Origin: Ichthyophonus hoferi
Lineage: Eukaryota > Opisthokonta > Ichthyosporea > Ichthyophonida > Ichthyophonidae
Direction: 5' to 3'
Length of the DNA: 64,000 nucleotides
Assembly (NCBI GenBank): GCA_002751075.1
Contig: NAOQ01000196.1
Location: forward strand, 48,240-112,239
How positions within the stretch are numbered: position 1 is the first letter of the stretch; each line of letters opens with the position of its first letter. Both the position numbers and the translations under genes were made by a program. Of the stretch, positions 37,101-51,744 are shown one piece after another. The notes under the pieces are model-generated. The model did not search any database. It was given only the letters and a program-made list of their open reading frames with translations, and was not told where the DNA came from.

Positions 37101-40100
37101 ATGCAGCAGGCAGTCTAGCTGTCCCTCCCGGGTATCATGGTGGTGCCGTCCTAGGTCACGTAATCCTTGGAACATTTTCTCTGTGGATGATCACTGTCAG
37201 CACAAGCGGTCCTTTAACCAACCAATAGAGGTAGTGAGGGGTCTGTAGGTAGTGGTGGGGGAAGCCTAAATCTGAGTAGAACGTCGTCAAAGAAAAGGAT
37301 TGACTCGTTCTGTCACAAAGGGCCAATGGGGCTATACTGATACATCAGGTTATACCCTGTTTCGTCCAATCGGATCAACTACCATCACCCCCTATTATGC
37401 ATGCAATGAGAGGGATAGCAGTAGATATGGAATAGAGCAGGCTACGTAAGCACTGGCCTACATCGGCACCAGTTTGATTGGTAGGTATCCAATTGCCTTA
37501 CCCGCAGGTCAACCAGAGGGCCTGCCTACAGGCCCCCTCTAAGGCCTGCCTGTTCCTGTTGCAACCATAAGTTCTTGTGTATCTTATGCTATAGTACATG
37601 TTAGCGGTGGGTCACAATGTTGGCTTTAACCCCTATAATAATAGCTACATTACTGCATTCAGATGTTGAGCTTATAGTAATATCAATAGGGGTCCCATAG
37701 GAGGGAGGAGACTACTTAAAGAACAAACCGGAAGCAGAATACGGGTGATATTGAATATACAGAGGCAATGCATATACGGCCCCTTCCCTTCCCTCCCCCT
37801 ACCTTGTAGTGAAGTGTCCACGGGATGCTCATCAATCGCCTCCAGCATACTGTGAAGAAGCTAGTAGGGTAGGGTAAGTCACGGTAGAGACAGGACTACC
37901 TACAGCCCGCTATATAACATATTCACCCACCTTAGTAAAGCAGTCCACTGCGCATAGGCGAACATCTACTGAGGGGTCCTCGGAGGCCTTCAACATCCGC
38001 GGGACAAGAAGGTCCCATAGGGTGGGCATACGGGCGAGGTTATGATTGGCCACTGACAGCAGCCTGGGAATGGCAAACAGGTGGGGCTGTATAGGAGAGA
38101 AGGAACTTAGGAGGGATTATGATTGGAGAGCGGGATAGCCATGTTATATTTATTGGGAAGCTATATTCGATCCACCAATACAATGAGATTGTATATCGTC
38201 CTAATAATGGAGATGTATATAACATATCATGCCACCCACGTCACTGGCCACCCACATCACTGGCCACTAGCCAGTGTTCTACTATTGGAAGCCCGGTATT
38301 GCCATATATGGTCCTCTGGGTTACCTTGGGTTTATAATACTTACATAAGGACGTGTGCGCGGGCCAGTAACTAGATTGTCAGGCAGCATACAGATAGCCC
38401 TGATCATGCTGGCCATAGCCTCATCCTCTAAGGCTTTAGAGGCTGCCACCACCTGGTCCAACTAAGAGAGGGCAATTAATATATGGGGTCTACCCTGCTA
38501 GATCAAATAACTTATAGCATACCATTGGCCAGCAATGTATGATAATTTTTAATCCATAACGATTATAGGCGGACAACACATTCTAACCATTATAGGATTC
38601 CACCAACCATAGTCAGAAAGAAAAGACAAAGAGATAGGCACAGGGTGAGAAGGGAATGGAGTCCTAGCAACATGCAAGAGGGCTACATCTACTTACTAGA
38701 TCTACCAGTACAGCTAGCTGTACATTGGGCTTATTATCGCCTGTAGTAAGGGCCAAGGCAGAGCGACTCATGGGCGACTTGGAATGTAGGGCCACAATAC
38801 AGTGCAGATGCTAGCCCACCCACCTTCCCATTAGGCCCTACTCTATCTAGGCTGCATACATTGTATACTCCCCTGCTGCATTGCCCTCTTACCCACCCCT
38901 AGCTATAATAAACTGACCCCTCACTAACCTGTAAGGTTTCGACTACTAGGTACCAGGCTGTGTCCAGGAGGTTGCCCAAGGCCTGAGCCATGGTGGCTAG
39001 AGCCCTAGCCGCTTGCATGTTCTGCATAAACCAATTACTGTTAGCCTCACCTTACTATAATAGGGGCATGCCCTCCATGGTTACGGGCTGCCGGGCTACC
39101 TCTCCTAGTGACACAGATATACCCTGCGACAGGTCACATGACTTGAAACTAGCCAGTAATGATGACACATTACCCATCAAGGTATCGGTTGGGTTTCTCT
39201 TATTATTATCTTGGCATCTTAACACGTCAACCCTATAATATATCTCCTGTACATCCATGTCTGTGTACGCACATACATATACACTTGAGGTCACATGATA
39301 GGATATAAACTATTACTAGGGCTAACTAAACCTTACTGTCCTAATGAATTTTAAAATTAGCTTTTTACTGTGTTTGATGAGAAGAAATAATATTTTTATA
39401 AGTCAAACTAGTATTCTTACGAAGATAATTACTAGCAAGACACGGGTCATTAGATGGTACCTTCCTGTTAGCCCTCATTACGGGTGAATCGTCTAATACG
39501 GGGTTCCAGCACTAATAAATAACTACCTCCCCTTCTCAGACAAGCAGGAAATGTGCAATATAGCCCATAGGGGGCCAACATATCCACTGAAAAACAGAGT
39601 CAATAGAGAATAAGCCAGATAGCCTGCCTATACGCAGATAAACATAGACCTCACCTTGGGTGACATGGCAATGTCCTCGGGGCTGGCTGACACTACCACC
39701 TGAGGCGGGGCCGACTTCCCTTCCCTATCCAGACCTCCCCCTGTGAGTCCTCTCTATCCCCCGGTGTACTATAGCCCACTCACTATCAGGTCTCCCCCCA
39801 CCTACCTAGCCACGCCAGAGACATTTTGAACCACCCGTACTATAAAGCTGGGTGGGACTACAAACTTGCAGAGAGAGGTAATAAAGGCATCTCGAGGCGT
39901 GCGCATACACAGCATGGCACATACATGGGTAAAGGATCGGTAACCTGTGAAGGGAGATATATGATTACACTCCACACCCTGCATGACAACATTATACAAT
40001 ACTTGATACTAGGTATGGCCCACACTCACCTCTCAAAACACTTTCCGTGACGTCATCATCTTCACTCAGTTGGAGAACCAATGACATGGCGGTTAACACA

Positions 40101-43100
40101 CCACACCTACCAAGACAGTTAGTCACATGCTCCCTACTGTACTCCCGTTCACAGACATAGCAACATAGGGATCGGCATGCGGTATTGTGCACATGTATGA
40201 TAAAATACCATGCCCTTCTACTGACAGACTACCAATCACAGGCCAGTGGTTTCATAAAGCCGCCATAACTTATTCAATCTCTTTACTTATGTTCATTTTT
40301 AAATGTGTTATATGCTACTCCTACACTGTCTTGGTCCCTAATTAGATACATGTGATAATGGATAGCCGTCATGAAGCTCCTCTCTGTGATGGACCATTAT
40401 GGTCCACTAGTATCTAGTCAAGGCCAGCCAGTCACCTACCAGGACACATCGACCATCTTCCTCCATATGGCAGCATCAGGGTGGGGGTGGATGTTGGCTG
40501 TGGCAATAGCCACTGTCATGTAGCCGCCACTTCCTGCCCTCTGACCCTCTGCACGCTCATTGGTCAGTTCTCCTGGAATAACGTTAGGTGCATAGCATGA
40601 GATGATGATTGTCATTGGATACGCTACAACATAGGGTGCGAGTGGGCTACCAGACGGGGAGAGTGTTATAAATGGTATATCCATATAACCGCCCACCACT
40701 ATCTAGTCCTACCAGCCTATAGTATGGGTTCACCCCCCTATCTCAACACCTACCAGGAATAGCATCGGCCACCAGCAGGGCGATAGCACGTACAATGTCT
40801 AGCAGGCAGGTGAAGGCCATAGACACCCCATACTCTATGGGGGCCTGAGGTGCCTCGTGTTTGTCCAGGGCTTCTAGACTGGATGGTCCCAATGAGCAAT
40901 AGCTATGGCACCACCGCATGACCAATAACAACAAACCATGGTCTGTAATCTAACTAAACAGGTAAATGATAGGAAATATAGGCGATATGCATAAACGACA
41001 CACAACCAACCATGACCCCCCAAGGAATCACATAGTATAATTCGAAAAAGAAAAGAGTGCAATGGTATTCTGGCTACCACTATTACCATCACGTGATTCT
41101 AGCCACTCAATCATCATATGTCACATAGGCCACTATTCCTTCTATATCCACCCTGTTTACCCCACCCCCTCTCAAACACAATTAACCTATGTGCAGCCAT
41201 AAGGTATTTATTTACAATAACATACAAGATGCAGCGTGAGCTGGCTGTGTGAAGGGCCCCCATATCAGGCAATGCGTCCTTGTGGCATTGTGATTGGACA
41301 AACGAGTCCAGGGCCTTGACCATGTTGCCAAACACTAAAGTAGTGTGTTCCTGCATGTCATATGATTGGCATATCCACCTAGTGGGAAGGGATGGCGGTC
41401 AATAACCATTGGTCAGTATGGCTACATGAGTGCATCATGATGGCATCTGATTGGTGATACATTCTCTTGGGGCCCAATACAGCATCATGTAGCTCCATAC
41501 AATACAACTATAATCTTTGTATATACCAAACTATAGATATACCACTTACGTATAGACCAATACACTATTGTACATACACACATATATACTATCATATATT
41601 GCATCACATGCATGCATAAATATATATATATATACAAACAAGTAGACTGATGCTCAATGTATTAATATATACAGCATGGTTATTATAATGGCATCACCAA
41701 TCAACGAGCAAGAACAGGCCAACCCCTCTCTCCCCCATGCCAGTCAGCTGCAAGCAGCCACTTACCTTAGGAGGTCCGAGTGCGAACACAAGGTATGTAG
41801 GACCTCAATCACAAGAGCACGCTGCCAGAAAGGCTTGTCGGGGTCGAGGAACTTGACTAACATGGAAAGAAAGATCTCGCACTCTGTCACCTGCTTGCCA
41901 GAGGGTTCTTAATACAAGTGTTGATCGGCTACAGTGGTGACTATAGGGCATGGTATAAAGCCATGCCATTGGCCTACTTCCACAGAATTGCTACAACGTC
42001 CAATCATGTCTCTCCTATCCACTCCTCGCCCTTATCCCACCCCCATCTCCCACCCCCTATACCTTGGCCTCCTATCCGATCAGTGCTATATAAGCATCTA
42101 ATCTCTTAACCCATGTATCTTTCTCTTTCCTCCGCTCTTACCTACTTGGTCAAAAGACAACTAAATATTTAACTATATATCTTGCATTCTCCATTTTTCT
42201 ATCCTTGTCTAATGCTCCTGTCTCTTTAAATATGTATATCAGTCTATACGTAAATACAACCCAATCACTCCGTCCATTTAGACCTCTCCCTGGATCCTTC
42301 ACTGCCATGTCCTCTATCAGGTGTGTATATAGAGGCCCGCTCGGAGAGACTTACCAGCAGCAAGTAGAACTGGCTAACAAGGATGGCCACAATGCGCATC
42401 AAACGCATAAACAAAGAGAAGTTAGGCTTCTCGTTCTTTTCCTGGAAACACGTTCTATTAGTTATGAGGATCCTGTATTGGTGGGCTATCACATGCATCC
42501 CGAAGACCATTCATATCTATCCTGACATCATCATATCATTCTTAATCTATACACCTAGTATGGTAGGCAGCCATATATCCTACTACCCCTAACCACCCTT
42601 GTATACCATAGCAATCATCCACATGCGAGAGAGATAGTACTATGGGAATTGTGTGACTCCCTTGATCCTATCTAGCACCATGTGGCCTTAAAGTCACTTT
42701 ACATGTCCACTGACACAATCCTATTGGCCCATATCTATGGCCCATATCTATTGCAAGAATATACCTACCAACCGGGGAACTCCCTGCCCTAGTATATATA
42801 TATATATAATATATATGCAAGAAGGGGCCAGTGAGGCTTGTCTCCCATTACCTACCATAAGATTATCCTTCTTGGCCCCAGGAGAGAAGAACTTAATGAC
42901 TATAGGGCACACTCTCCCCTTGACTAGAGCACTGAATTCAGGTTGCTGTGGGCGGTATGTAAGAGGTATGTATGTATAATATCTACTCCAATAAGAAACA
43001 GCATTACATCTGCGTGCATCCTTCTAACTAATGAGGTTGCTGTACAGTGCAATAGTGTCGCCGCCCACATGAAGGCCTTCAGGGTTAATAAATTACATGA

Positions 43101-46100
43101 TTTTAACTGGTCAACCACTGTAGACAGTACTATGATCATTGGTCCAGACACCATCGCTAATACTCAGGCAACAAGCATAGGAGTCCCCTTTAGCCTTGAT
43201 TGGTGGGGAGATATCTAGATGCAACCTAAGCAATCAACTACATGTAAAAAGGCCTTCTTTGTCCCAACCTGTCGCTCTCCAATCATCATCATCGCCTAAT
43301 GCCCATTAACTTGGCCTATGAATTCTTACCCTAGTTAAAACCCTATGCTTACTCTCACAATAACTGTCCAATGACAGAGGGCGGACAAGAATTTAATTCA
43401 CTGATATATTAGCAGTGTACAATGCCCTAATGGCTAAGGAGGAAGGGGCCTCACCTGAAGGAACAGGGCATGATGAGAGGCCAATACACACTCCACTAGC
43501 TCCAGGCTGTACATGCGAGGAGGTTCCGACAACCCCGCCAACCAGACGGGAGCATCCCCGTTGAGTATGTGGCACAGATCCTGTGAGGGCGGAAAGTTTG
43601 TGTATGTCACTACCCAGCCCCTCCACCCAGCCTCTCTCTTTCTCTACTATTCCATGAATAGTTTCATTCCTTCTCGCACAAGGATACCATGTGAAAGGAC
43701 CCTCTACCCTAACGTAGTATGTACTCTGATATGTCTAGCTATATATAGCTGTTTAGATACAATAACCCTTGCTGTCTCTCATGCTTTTGCTTTTTCTGTC
43801 CTATACAACACATTTTTTCTTTTTCTAGCATTTCCCAGTTGTTGCGTCTGTTTATTTTATTTTTCCTTCTCGTTACATTGATCATTATCCCTCTAACGGC
43901 ATAAGTGCACACACGTACACCCATTATCTCCGCCTGCAAACAAACAACCATCGTGATGTGTATGCATTGGTATGTCATGCACCTACCTGGAAGTAAAGAT
44001 ATGCATCCATGGTACATGGACACAGGCTCGGGGTGTCAGAGTGTGTGACCTTGGGAAGGGGCGGCTCCCCATTGGCTAGCCTGGCCTTATCAGCTATGAC
44101 CTCCATGCAGTAAGTAGACATCAAGTATATAGATTGTACCCCTACTAAGCCCCTACGGTGCATATGTATATACACAAACCTATCTGCACCCATACCTACC
44201 CAGACATACATATACCAGGCCATGCAGACTTTACTAACCCTACTCTAGTGCCCACCTTGCAATTCTACAGCCATGCGATCAAATAGGACCGTCGACAGTT
44301 GGCGCAGGGTGGCAGCTGCAGTGTTAGCCACTAATGGATCTTTAGTGCCGTACAGCCGGAAACACAGTACCCCTGTCTGTAAAGGGAGATTATCAGTGGG
44401 TTTGTGTGAATGTGGTATTGGGGGTAGGCAGAGGGTAAGACATAGAAGTGGGGTAAAGTATAGGTAGATAGTTAGGGAGCCTGCCAAAAGGGGGTGTAGA
44501 ATGATTGGAGAATTCAAGCTATGCTATGAACACACCCTAGAATATCTAGACTTTCATAAATCTGTGATCTTCTAATTGACTTAACGAGTATACACTCTAT
44601 AAAAATACACTTATGACATGTTGGGGTGTGTGGCCAAGAGGAGGAGGAAGGAAGGAAATAGGACAAGGAATAGTATGAATGGGAAAAGGTAGGTGTTTCT
44701 GGGTAGGAGCATCCGAATATAGATACTGCCGTGTAAGTGTAGATATATGCTTGTGTACGTAAATATATTTGAATATAGGCTAGAATATCTTTCTATGTGT
44801 GTAGGCTTGTTCTGTGGGAAAGGAGGTGGCCATGGTAACCATGACCCGTCATAAAAAGGAAGGGGAAGGGTAAAGAGACTATGAGGAAAAAAAGTATACG
44901 ATAAGTGATAGTATTAGAGACGTGGTGTTTAAAAAGGACCAATCGGCAGGCAGTAAAGAGGAAGGGACCTTGGCCATGGAGTCGGCGCTAACCAAGGGAC
45001 AGCTAGAGAGGAGGGTGTTGATGGTCTGACATAGACGGATATGATCCAGCCCTGCATCTAGTAAGCCCTGCATGGCATCTATGGCGGCCTCTACAGTCCC
45101 CTACACCCCCAACCATCTACCCATCAGGGGAAACTTCGCCCTCACGCACCAATGATTGTACAGTATACACTACACCCCCCAATGACTGTACAGTATATAC
45201 TACACCCACAACAAACCACAGCATGCAGGGGTAGGCTATACACACCTGTGAACATGCATTGTATGATATAAGGCGGTTGAGGCAGGCGAGGGACCTCTTG
45301 GTCAGGGGAGGACACTTAGTGTGACAGCCAAGGATGAAGGCCTGAGGAATGTCATCACACAGGGCCACTGCTACAGGGGTATATGATGTCAATGCATCAT
45401 AACACATCATGCTTTCATAAGGTAGTACACCTCCTACACCCCCATCCTCTATCCTCCTCTATCCGTAATAGTAATTGTACTAAGTGTCAGAGAGAGGTAG
45501 ACTGGTTTATTGACACAAGAAAAAACAAGCAGACCTTTAAAGAGTCGGGTGAATAGGAAGAAGAAAGAGTAGTGGGTTTGTGTTTATTTGTGTGTGTCTG
45601 TAGGGTGGTAGCTAAAGATATCCCTGTGTACCCTTGTGATAGGAAAGGACATGTTTATAGGTATATATGTAAGTGAATGGGTTAGATATTTTAATAAAAT
45701 GGTCACTATCAAAGTGCCTTGTGGTGGCAAACAATACAGTCAGAGGATAATGAAAAGAGTTCATGCCTTCACTAAGGGGTTTCTGTGATGAATCCTGTCC
45801 GGCCACACGGCGTAACTGCAAAATGCCTCGCTCTGCAGCCTGTAGGGGTGATAATTATCCAACTATTAACCACTAAGTTTAATAGGAAAAGCATACAGGA
45901 AGAAACAGAGAACACAGTTGGCCTAGTCATAAATGGGATTGTAAAGTATATATCTAGATTCAATATATTCCACTCTCTCCTATATTCCCCTTGGTATACC
46001 TTCTGTCCCATAGAGTACCTTGGGAACCTAGGTCAGCCAATAACACGTTATCACAAAAAACAGCCATTTACGAAGTAATAGCAACGTACATCTTTAACAG

Positions 46101-46188
46101 CTGGAAATCGCTTTCGTGCTTCAGCGGATAAAGCCCTCAGTTCAGCCTGCAAAGAGTCCAAAACATGCTTTTCCAGCACAACGGCCAT
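31143..46188 (-). CDS. MON2: MON2, Golgi/endosome trafficking scaffold (Sec7-like family without Sec7)
   Basis: MON2 is a large HEAT-type scaffold related to BIG/GBF Arf exchange factors but lacking the Sec7 domain. It works at the trans-Golgi and endosomes with DOPEY and flippase partners. ATG at 46188 opens [20 protein letters not shown], the DCB-type N-terminus. I placed about twenty exons, among them 46090-46188, 45773-45839, 45246-45370, 44256-44376 ([20 protein letters not shown]), ones near 43450-43577 ([20 protein letters not shown]), 41770-41905 ([20 protein letters not shown]), 40030-40100, 39810-39990 ([18 protein letters not shown]) and 35131-35245 ([16 protein letters not shown]), and finally 32000-32092, 31393-31582 ([19 protein letters not shown]) and 31143-31264. 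Together they follow human MON2 from end to end in order. Remaining small exons between these blocks are not individually delimited. No sign of decay. Confidence 0.95.
45150..45208. repeat. 30-bp direct repeat, two copies
   Basis: AATGAYTGTACAGTATA recurs with an exact 30-base period at 45151 and 45181, inside a MON2 intron. It is a small local duplication. Confidence 0.75.
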
Positions 46189-49100
46189 TACTCCTGCTTT
46201 CCCTATTCACTAGGAATCAAGAGGAAGGTAAGGTTGTGTGTGTAAGTGTTTAGATGTAGCTCAGGACATCTAACAGGACATCTAACTACACTATGCCACC
46301 TAAAATATGATACTTCTATTACTCAATGTGTTGTGCTCATTGAGAAGGGCACTTTTCCGTCTAAAAGATAAAAGATAAATATAGCTGGAGTCTTAATGTA
46401 CGAAAATACAAGTTTAAACGGGAAACGAAAATGATAAAGAACGGAAATATTGGCTCAACGAAAAATTGTAAAGAATCTTGGAGAAAGCCAATCAGATCAT
46501 TTGGATATATATATAGTTTTATTAATGACAATATAATTGGTGGGATGCCCAGGAGACGCAAAATTTATCTCGGATTATAGCCAACTATAGAAGGAAATGA
46601 CAATGTTTACATTTATAAATAGGCCAATGGGTGTACGCTATTACCCCGCAACAATTATTCTGCATACCACAGCCCAGGACATTATAGGCAATCTAGGTAT
46701 AGTAAATGGATTGCAATCTTCATGGATTGCACTATCTCTCACTTTAATAGAGTGAATACTATGTACTGTACCGGCAGTTAGACTAGTTTATTCAGCCCTT
46801 ACTGTGTCCTCACTTGTCTACGGGCTAGTTGAACTTGTTATGCTTTAGGAGTTTTAAATTGGGTTTAATCTTGGTATTTACCCAATATGGTATCTAAACT
46901 GGCTCTGGACTTAGTGCCAGAAGATGTGGTGATACTGTCATCCCAGATTCTTTATTCTAATGTTCCAACTCCAGATCGTGTTTGTTGATTAATGGAATTA
47001 ACTTAAAAGTCTTTGGTTTGTCTTTCAATTATTAGGGTATCAAAATAATGTATCTAGAACTATAGGTTGTATTTCAGCCCTGTATTCAGCCTTTAAAATA
47101 TAATTGTATAATATCTGAACATGTAGTACAAACCTACCCGCCATAGTATCTTTTAGCACCCTATTTCTAATGATCAAGTAAAATTTCGTCTACATAAATG
47201 TAATCTAAGTCTCTCTATAATCACCCGAATGATTGCAAATTCCTCTCAATCTAGCAAGCAATATGCCTGTTCTTTATCACCCAGTCCATAAGGCACGTTG
47301 AATCAGAGTGACTCTCTGTCTTCTTTAAAATACTATTTTTAGACTAATACACTATTTCCACAATAAATTATATATTAAACCCGGAATAAGTTAATACAGT
47401 GTTATTTTTTAAAAAAAAAAAACTGGTCTCTATGCTTTGAAAGCAAAGCGTTCTGCTGCCTCTAAACCTAAGTGAATTTAACACCATTTTTTTCAACTAC
47501 AGCAAATTGCTGTTCTGCAATACTAGCATGTTTTTAAATTATGTAAGTGACAGCTTTATTAGAACTTCTTTGATGTCTTCTCTATCATGTCTATAGTTCA
47601 ATTTAGGTTAAATGCTATAATATCTTAATTTTCCATAACATTCTTATAGTTCAGATCTACTAGAACTACTGTGATGTTCATATTACTTTGAAAAATATTA
47701 GGCAATAATTGGGAGTTTAACATCATTGGCTCTTATTGATAGATCGTTTGGTATATAGTAAATGATGAAGCTACACAGGTTTGGTTGTTCATCAATATTT
47801 GTTAATGATCAAGTGCAGATCAAAGTTTGTCAATGTGTTTGTATTTTCATGTTAATTATCATAGACTTGTATAGTTGGCAATGAGTGTAAGATAACTTTT
47901 ATCTGCTGTGTATATAACATTAAACTACCATAAAGAAAATGTTGAAACTAATTTTTTTATTACAATTAGAAAGAGTATTATTTATTATAGTTATTACGTT
48001 TATACATTCAGTTATACTTACCAATCTAGTCCAATAGGAAGTTGTTGTTCAAATCACTCCTCCTATTGGTTTTTGACGTAGCAGTAAAGTGTCACTAAGT
48101 CAACTAGCCAAAGAATGTTTTCTATAGAAAGAAACCAATTAAAACTTTATACATATACCTATTGGTGTTTTGCCATTATGTCTGTCTATATAATAAGTTT
48201 CAATAAAATAAAATAAAAAGGAATAAAATTGCTATTTTTGGTCATCAAATATATGTTAAAAGTTTTTTCAGAAATTTATGTTACTTGTTTTTTTTATTCA
48301 TTTATGTTATGTCTTTTGAGTCACAAATGGTTAAATTTTTGTTCAATAGACGAGTTAACATTGGTCTAGCACAGTGGTTATTTCAGCTGCTGCGCATCTA
48401 CATTGGACTGATAGTTCATTTGACCTTCCTGGTCTGGCCCTCATCTCTGTTCTACCATTGAGAGATGTCTTGTCTGACATGATTGTGGCCACGCTAATTA
48501 ACTTACCGTGTATAGCATTACGTTTAGCAATGAGTGTAAACTTTGTTCTACATAATTATAAATAAATACATAAACAATAATAAATCTCTAAGAAATACCT
48601 AACAAAGTCAATAATAAACTCCTGAAAATGGTTTTCATGTTACAATAATGACACGGTTGTGGAAGGGATCAATCACACTTGTATGTCTTGATGGGTTCAA
48701 ACTGAATATAATATGATGAATTAAATCATAAAACAATTAGCATCCAGATTCTTTACGAAAAGATTAATCCACCAAGTCTGATACAATTGGACCATTAGTG
48801 GATACCTGCATAGTGCCCATATTCAATTGCAATGGTTTGGATCATTAGTATTGCACACCGGGAAACTTACAGAATGAGACGTTTACAGTATTTCTAAACT
48901 CAAGCCAATTGTGTGTACTGAAAGCCGAACTCACAAGGGCTAGCTTGTCCTTCCCCTAATGATAACTATTTAAATACACTAACGGAAAATATGAACATTG
49001 TATGTCAAATAAAATTTGGTATAACAGATACTAGTTTTAATTCTAATAGTCAGGTAGAATTTGGTACCATTCATACTCCTTCTATTTTCAAGTGAAAATA

Positions 49101-49270
49101 AAACAAGTTAGTTTGAATACCTTAATAACAGATATTTTCATGATGAGACCAATGGCGTTGTGGTTTTGACCTGATTTTTGTTTTGTCCTTTGTTTCTAAT
49201 TATCATTCTTTTGGATTAACAATAATGTACTGAACATGAATTGTTAGACTATTTTAGCCTTTACAAGTAA
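46189..49270. other. MON2 upstream region and AT-rich spacer
   Basis: The first few hundred bases should contain the MON2 promoter. From about 46600 the sequence turns AT-rich and loses the CCAAT-type motifs. No gene or classifiable element was recognised up to 49270; a short poly-A tract lies at about 47411-47422. Confidence 0.55.
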
Positions 49271-50094
49271 TGGTCAAATACTTCATAATGTCTTGCACAA
49301 AAGCACTTGCTGGTTATATACCATTGAACCTCTAAATATTTAGAAGCTTCATAATGAGGTATCAATCGGTATCTGAGTTTTTTAGATATTAATTAATAAC
49401 AGCTAATTAATTATATAATGTCTCTAATTATATTTAATTGGGATCAGAAGGTTAGTATAGTATAGTTTAGTACGCAAATTTACTGTGATTAGGTAAGCAA
49501 TAGTAATTTGATTAATTAATTACACTCAGTGATTAGCGTAACATATCAACCTATCATTAATTGGATTAATGATACTTACATTTTGACAATATAACTAATG
49601 ATGCTGTCATGATGTTAAATAACTCGTACTTTGAGTAACTTGTCAAATAACATGCATTGTTTTAAAGGCTTATCATCTGGTCAACTGGTATTGATTAGGA
49701 ATCAAACAACTATATAACCAACATTTACAGACTTAGTCTGGATCTTGATTTTTAGTTGATAATAGATTAATAAAATTATAAAATTTAGTGTGACGCATCC
49801 GCAATTATGTCTGAATCACAGTTAGTGCATCTTAGTACAATTGAAAGGTACCAACAACACAGAAAGTCATCAGAGAAGAAGTCAGGGTCCACTTCGAGGA
49901 CAGAGAAGAAGAAGAAGAGAGTGCATTTTTCATCTGAATCAGAGGAAGACAATCAGCCTTCAGAAGTCCAGGAGGAAACGGAAATTTTAAGTTTCAAGGG
50001 TAGTGAAAAGAAGAGAAGCCCTCCCCATGGATCAAGACGTGGACGTGAATCCAGAGAAGGTGGCTTACGACACAAATTAACTGTTTGTTGTTAA
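49271..50094 (+). mobile_element. Old copia-type LTR with start of internal region
   Basis: 49271 to about 49800 resembles, in opposite orientation, the LTR at 61140-61712. Shared blocks are AACAACTATATAACCA, ACAGACTTAGTCTG-like sequence and ATATTTAATTGGGATCAG-like sequence. Immediately after it, 49807-50094 is a short reading frame with a Lys-rich then Ser/Glu-rich motif (KKKKRVHFSSESEED), the same type found next to the LTR at 61 kb. It is a fossil fragment of a Ty1/copia element; the rest of the internal region is absent and the ~0.9 kb dispersed repeat follows. Confidence 0.7.
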
Positions 50095-50276
50095 TAGAAT
50101 ACTTACAACTTCACATATTGTATCTTTTACCATAGACAAAATTTTCAAAACTTGAACCTAACTGAATTAACAAATCTGCCATGCTTCCGCATTATACTGT
50201 GTCTCTAGTTACTACTAGTAATATAGTTAGTGATTACAGCTTTATTCCTCAATTAGCCTCCAAAAGTGTTTATTGA

Positions 50277-51185
50277 GATGATTATCAATTTTTGATGGTA
50301 AATCATTATCATAAGTAATCACACTATCCAATATGATTACTGATTGCATCATGTAATCTCATGATTTCCAAGGTTCCTACAATTTTCAGGTACCAACTAC
50401 TACAGTGACAACGATCTATATATTATACTAACAAATCATATACAGTAGTTTGTTTGCATAGGTATACATATTATTATAGCATTAATGTTTTTACATATTA
50501 TTAAGTTAAAAAACGGTGGTGTTGTCTTAATAACTTTATTATAAATAACCTTTTCAGTAGAAACATAAAATATTAATACACCACTATATTGATGGTGATA
50601 TTAAATTTAAATCAATCAAAAATGAAGAATAGTGTATAGTAAAACATAAGCTTTGATATACTTGGTGAAAACTCTTGGGTATTTCAGTTGTTTAACTATA
50701 AAAGAACGTTGGCTCTAGTAGTGTTATTTATGGTTCTAAACATATAAATAATTGAGAATACCAACTACTAGGTTAATCCACCGGAAATAGCAAAATTAAT
50801 AAATTAAATCTAATTAGCAATTGCCCAATCAGAGACATAAAACAATCAGCTCCTTTTATGAGACTATAACCAGTCATACAAGAAAGTTTAAGCAGAAGAA
50901 AGATTAAGACCAACAAATACTAGCATATTTCCACCCAAAACTTACACACATCCCTGTTACTACAAGTATTATAAACACTGACTGGGCATCTATCTCTATT
51001 GATGCAGTACATTCTAAAAGAATAAAGGCTGAAATAAATTTAACGCGGAAGATACCATGATGACAATTTAGTAAACCAAATATAATTCAAGAAATTTACC
51101 TCATTAAACAGAAAAAAACTTTGAGTTTATAAATTATTCCACCACTGCCGTTAAATTGATACAGGTCAAATCCTAATTTCAATAG
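50277..51185. repeat. Dispersed repeat, copy 2 (unclassified family)
   Basis: This is the partner of 7240-8120, in the same orientation and colinear end to end. It lies among LTR fossils in the desert beyond MON2. Both copies share start and end zones (ATCAATTTTTGAT near the start; CAGGTCA-AT followed by TTTC-AATA near the end), which sets the element length at about 0.9 kb. Confidence 0.82.
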
Positions 51186-51744
51186 ATGCTAGTTAAAGGG
51201 CATGCCATTTGTGCTATGTTAATGCATAGATTCCTAAAGAGGTCTAATCTAAACTTGTAAAACTCAAGCTATTGCTTGTTGGTATTTATTATTCATGTTA
51301 TTGTTGGATGCTTATTTATCTCTTCTTTTTTAATATAGCAATTTATATATTTATTGTTTTGTTTTTGTTTTTAATTTATTGTATGAACTTACCTTTCAAT
51401 TATGTTCTAATATATTCTTTAAGATGATATATAATATATATTTCTCCAGTCAGTGTTTTTTTTTCTTTTTTTTTTTCTTTTTCCAACAAAAGGTTGTTTA
51501 TAATATAATCATGGCCGTCTTAGCACAATTATTCTCCACTGAAAAAGAAGTGATGTCTTGTAATTCTTTTGATTTTTAATTTATAAATTATGATATATAG
51601 ACTTTGATGCAGTTGAACTACTTTGACTTTCAAATATATGCTATATTACATCCACATGCGGCTTTATGCATACAATGTGTCATTGGAAGAAATTGATAAG
51701 CTATCCCTAGGTACAGTAAGTGTAACTATATCACTCCTATGTAC

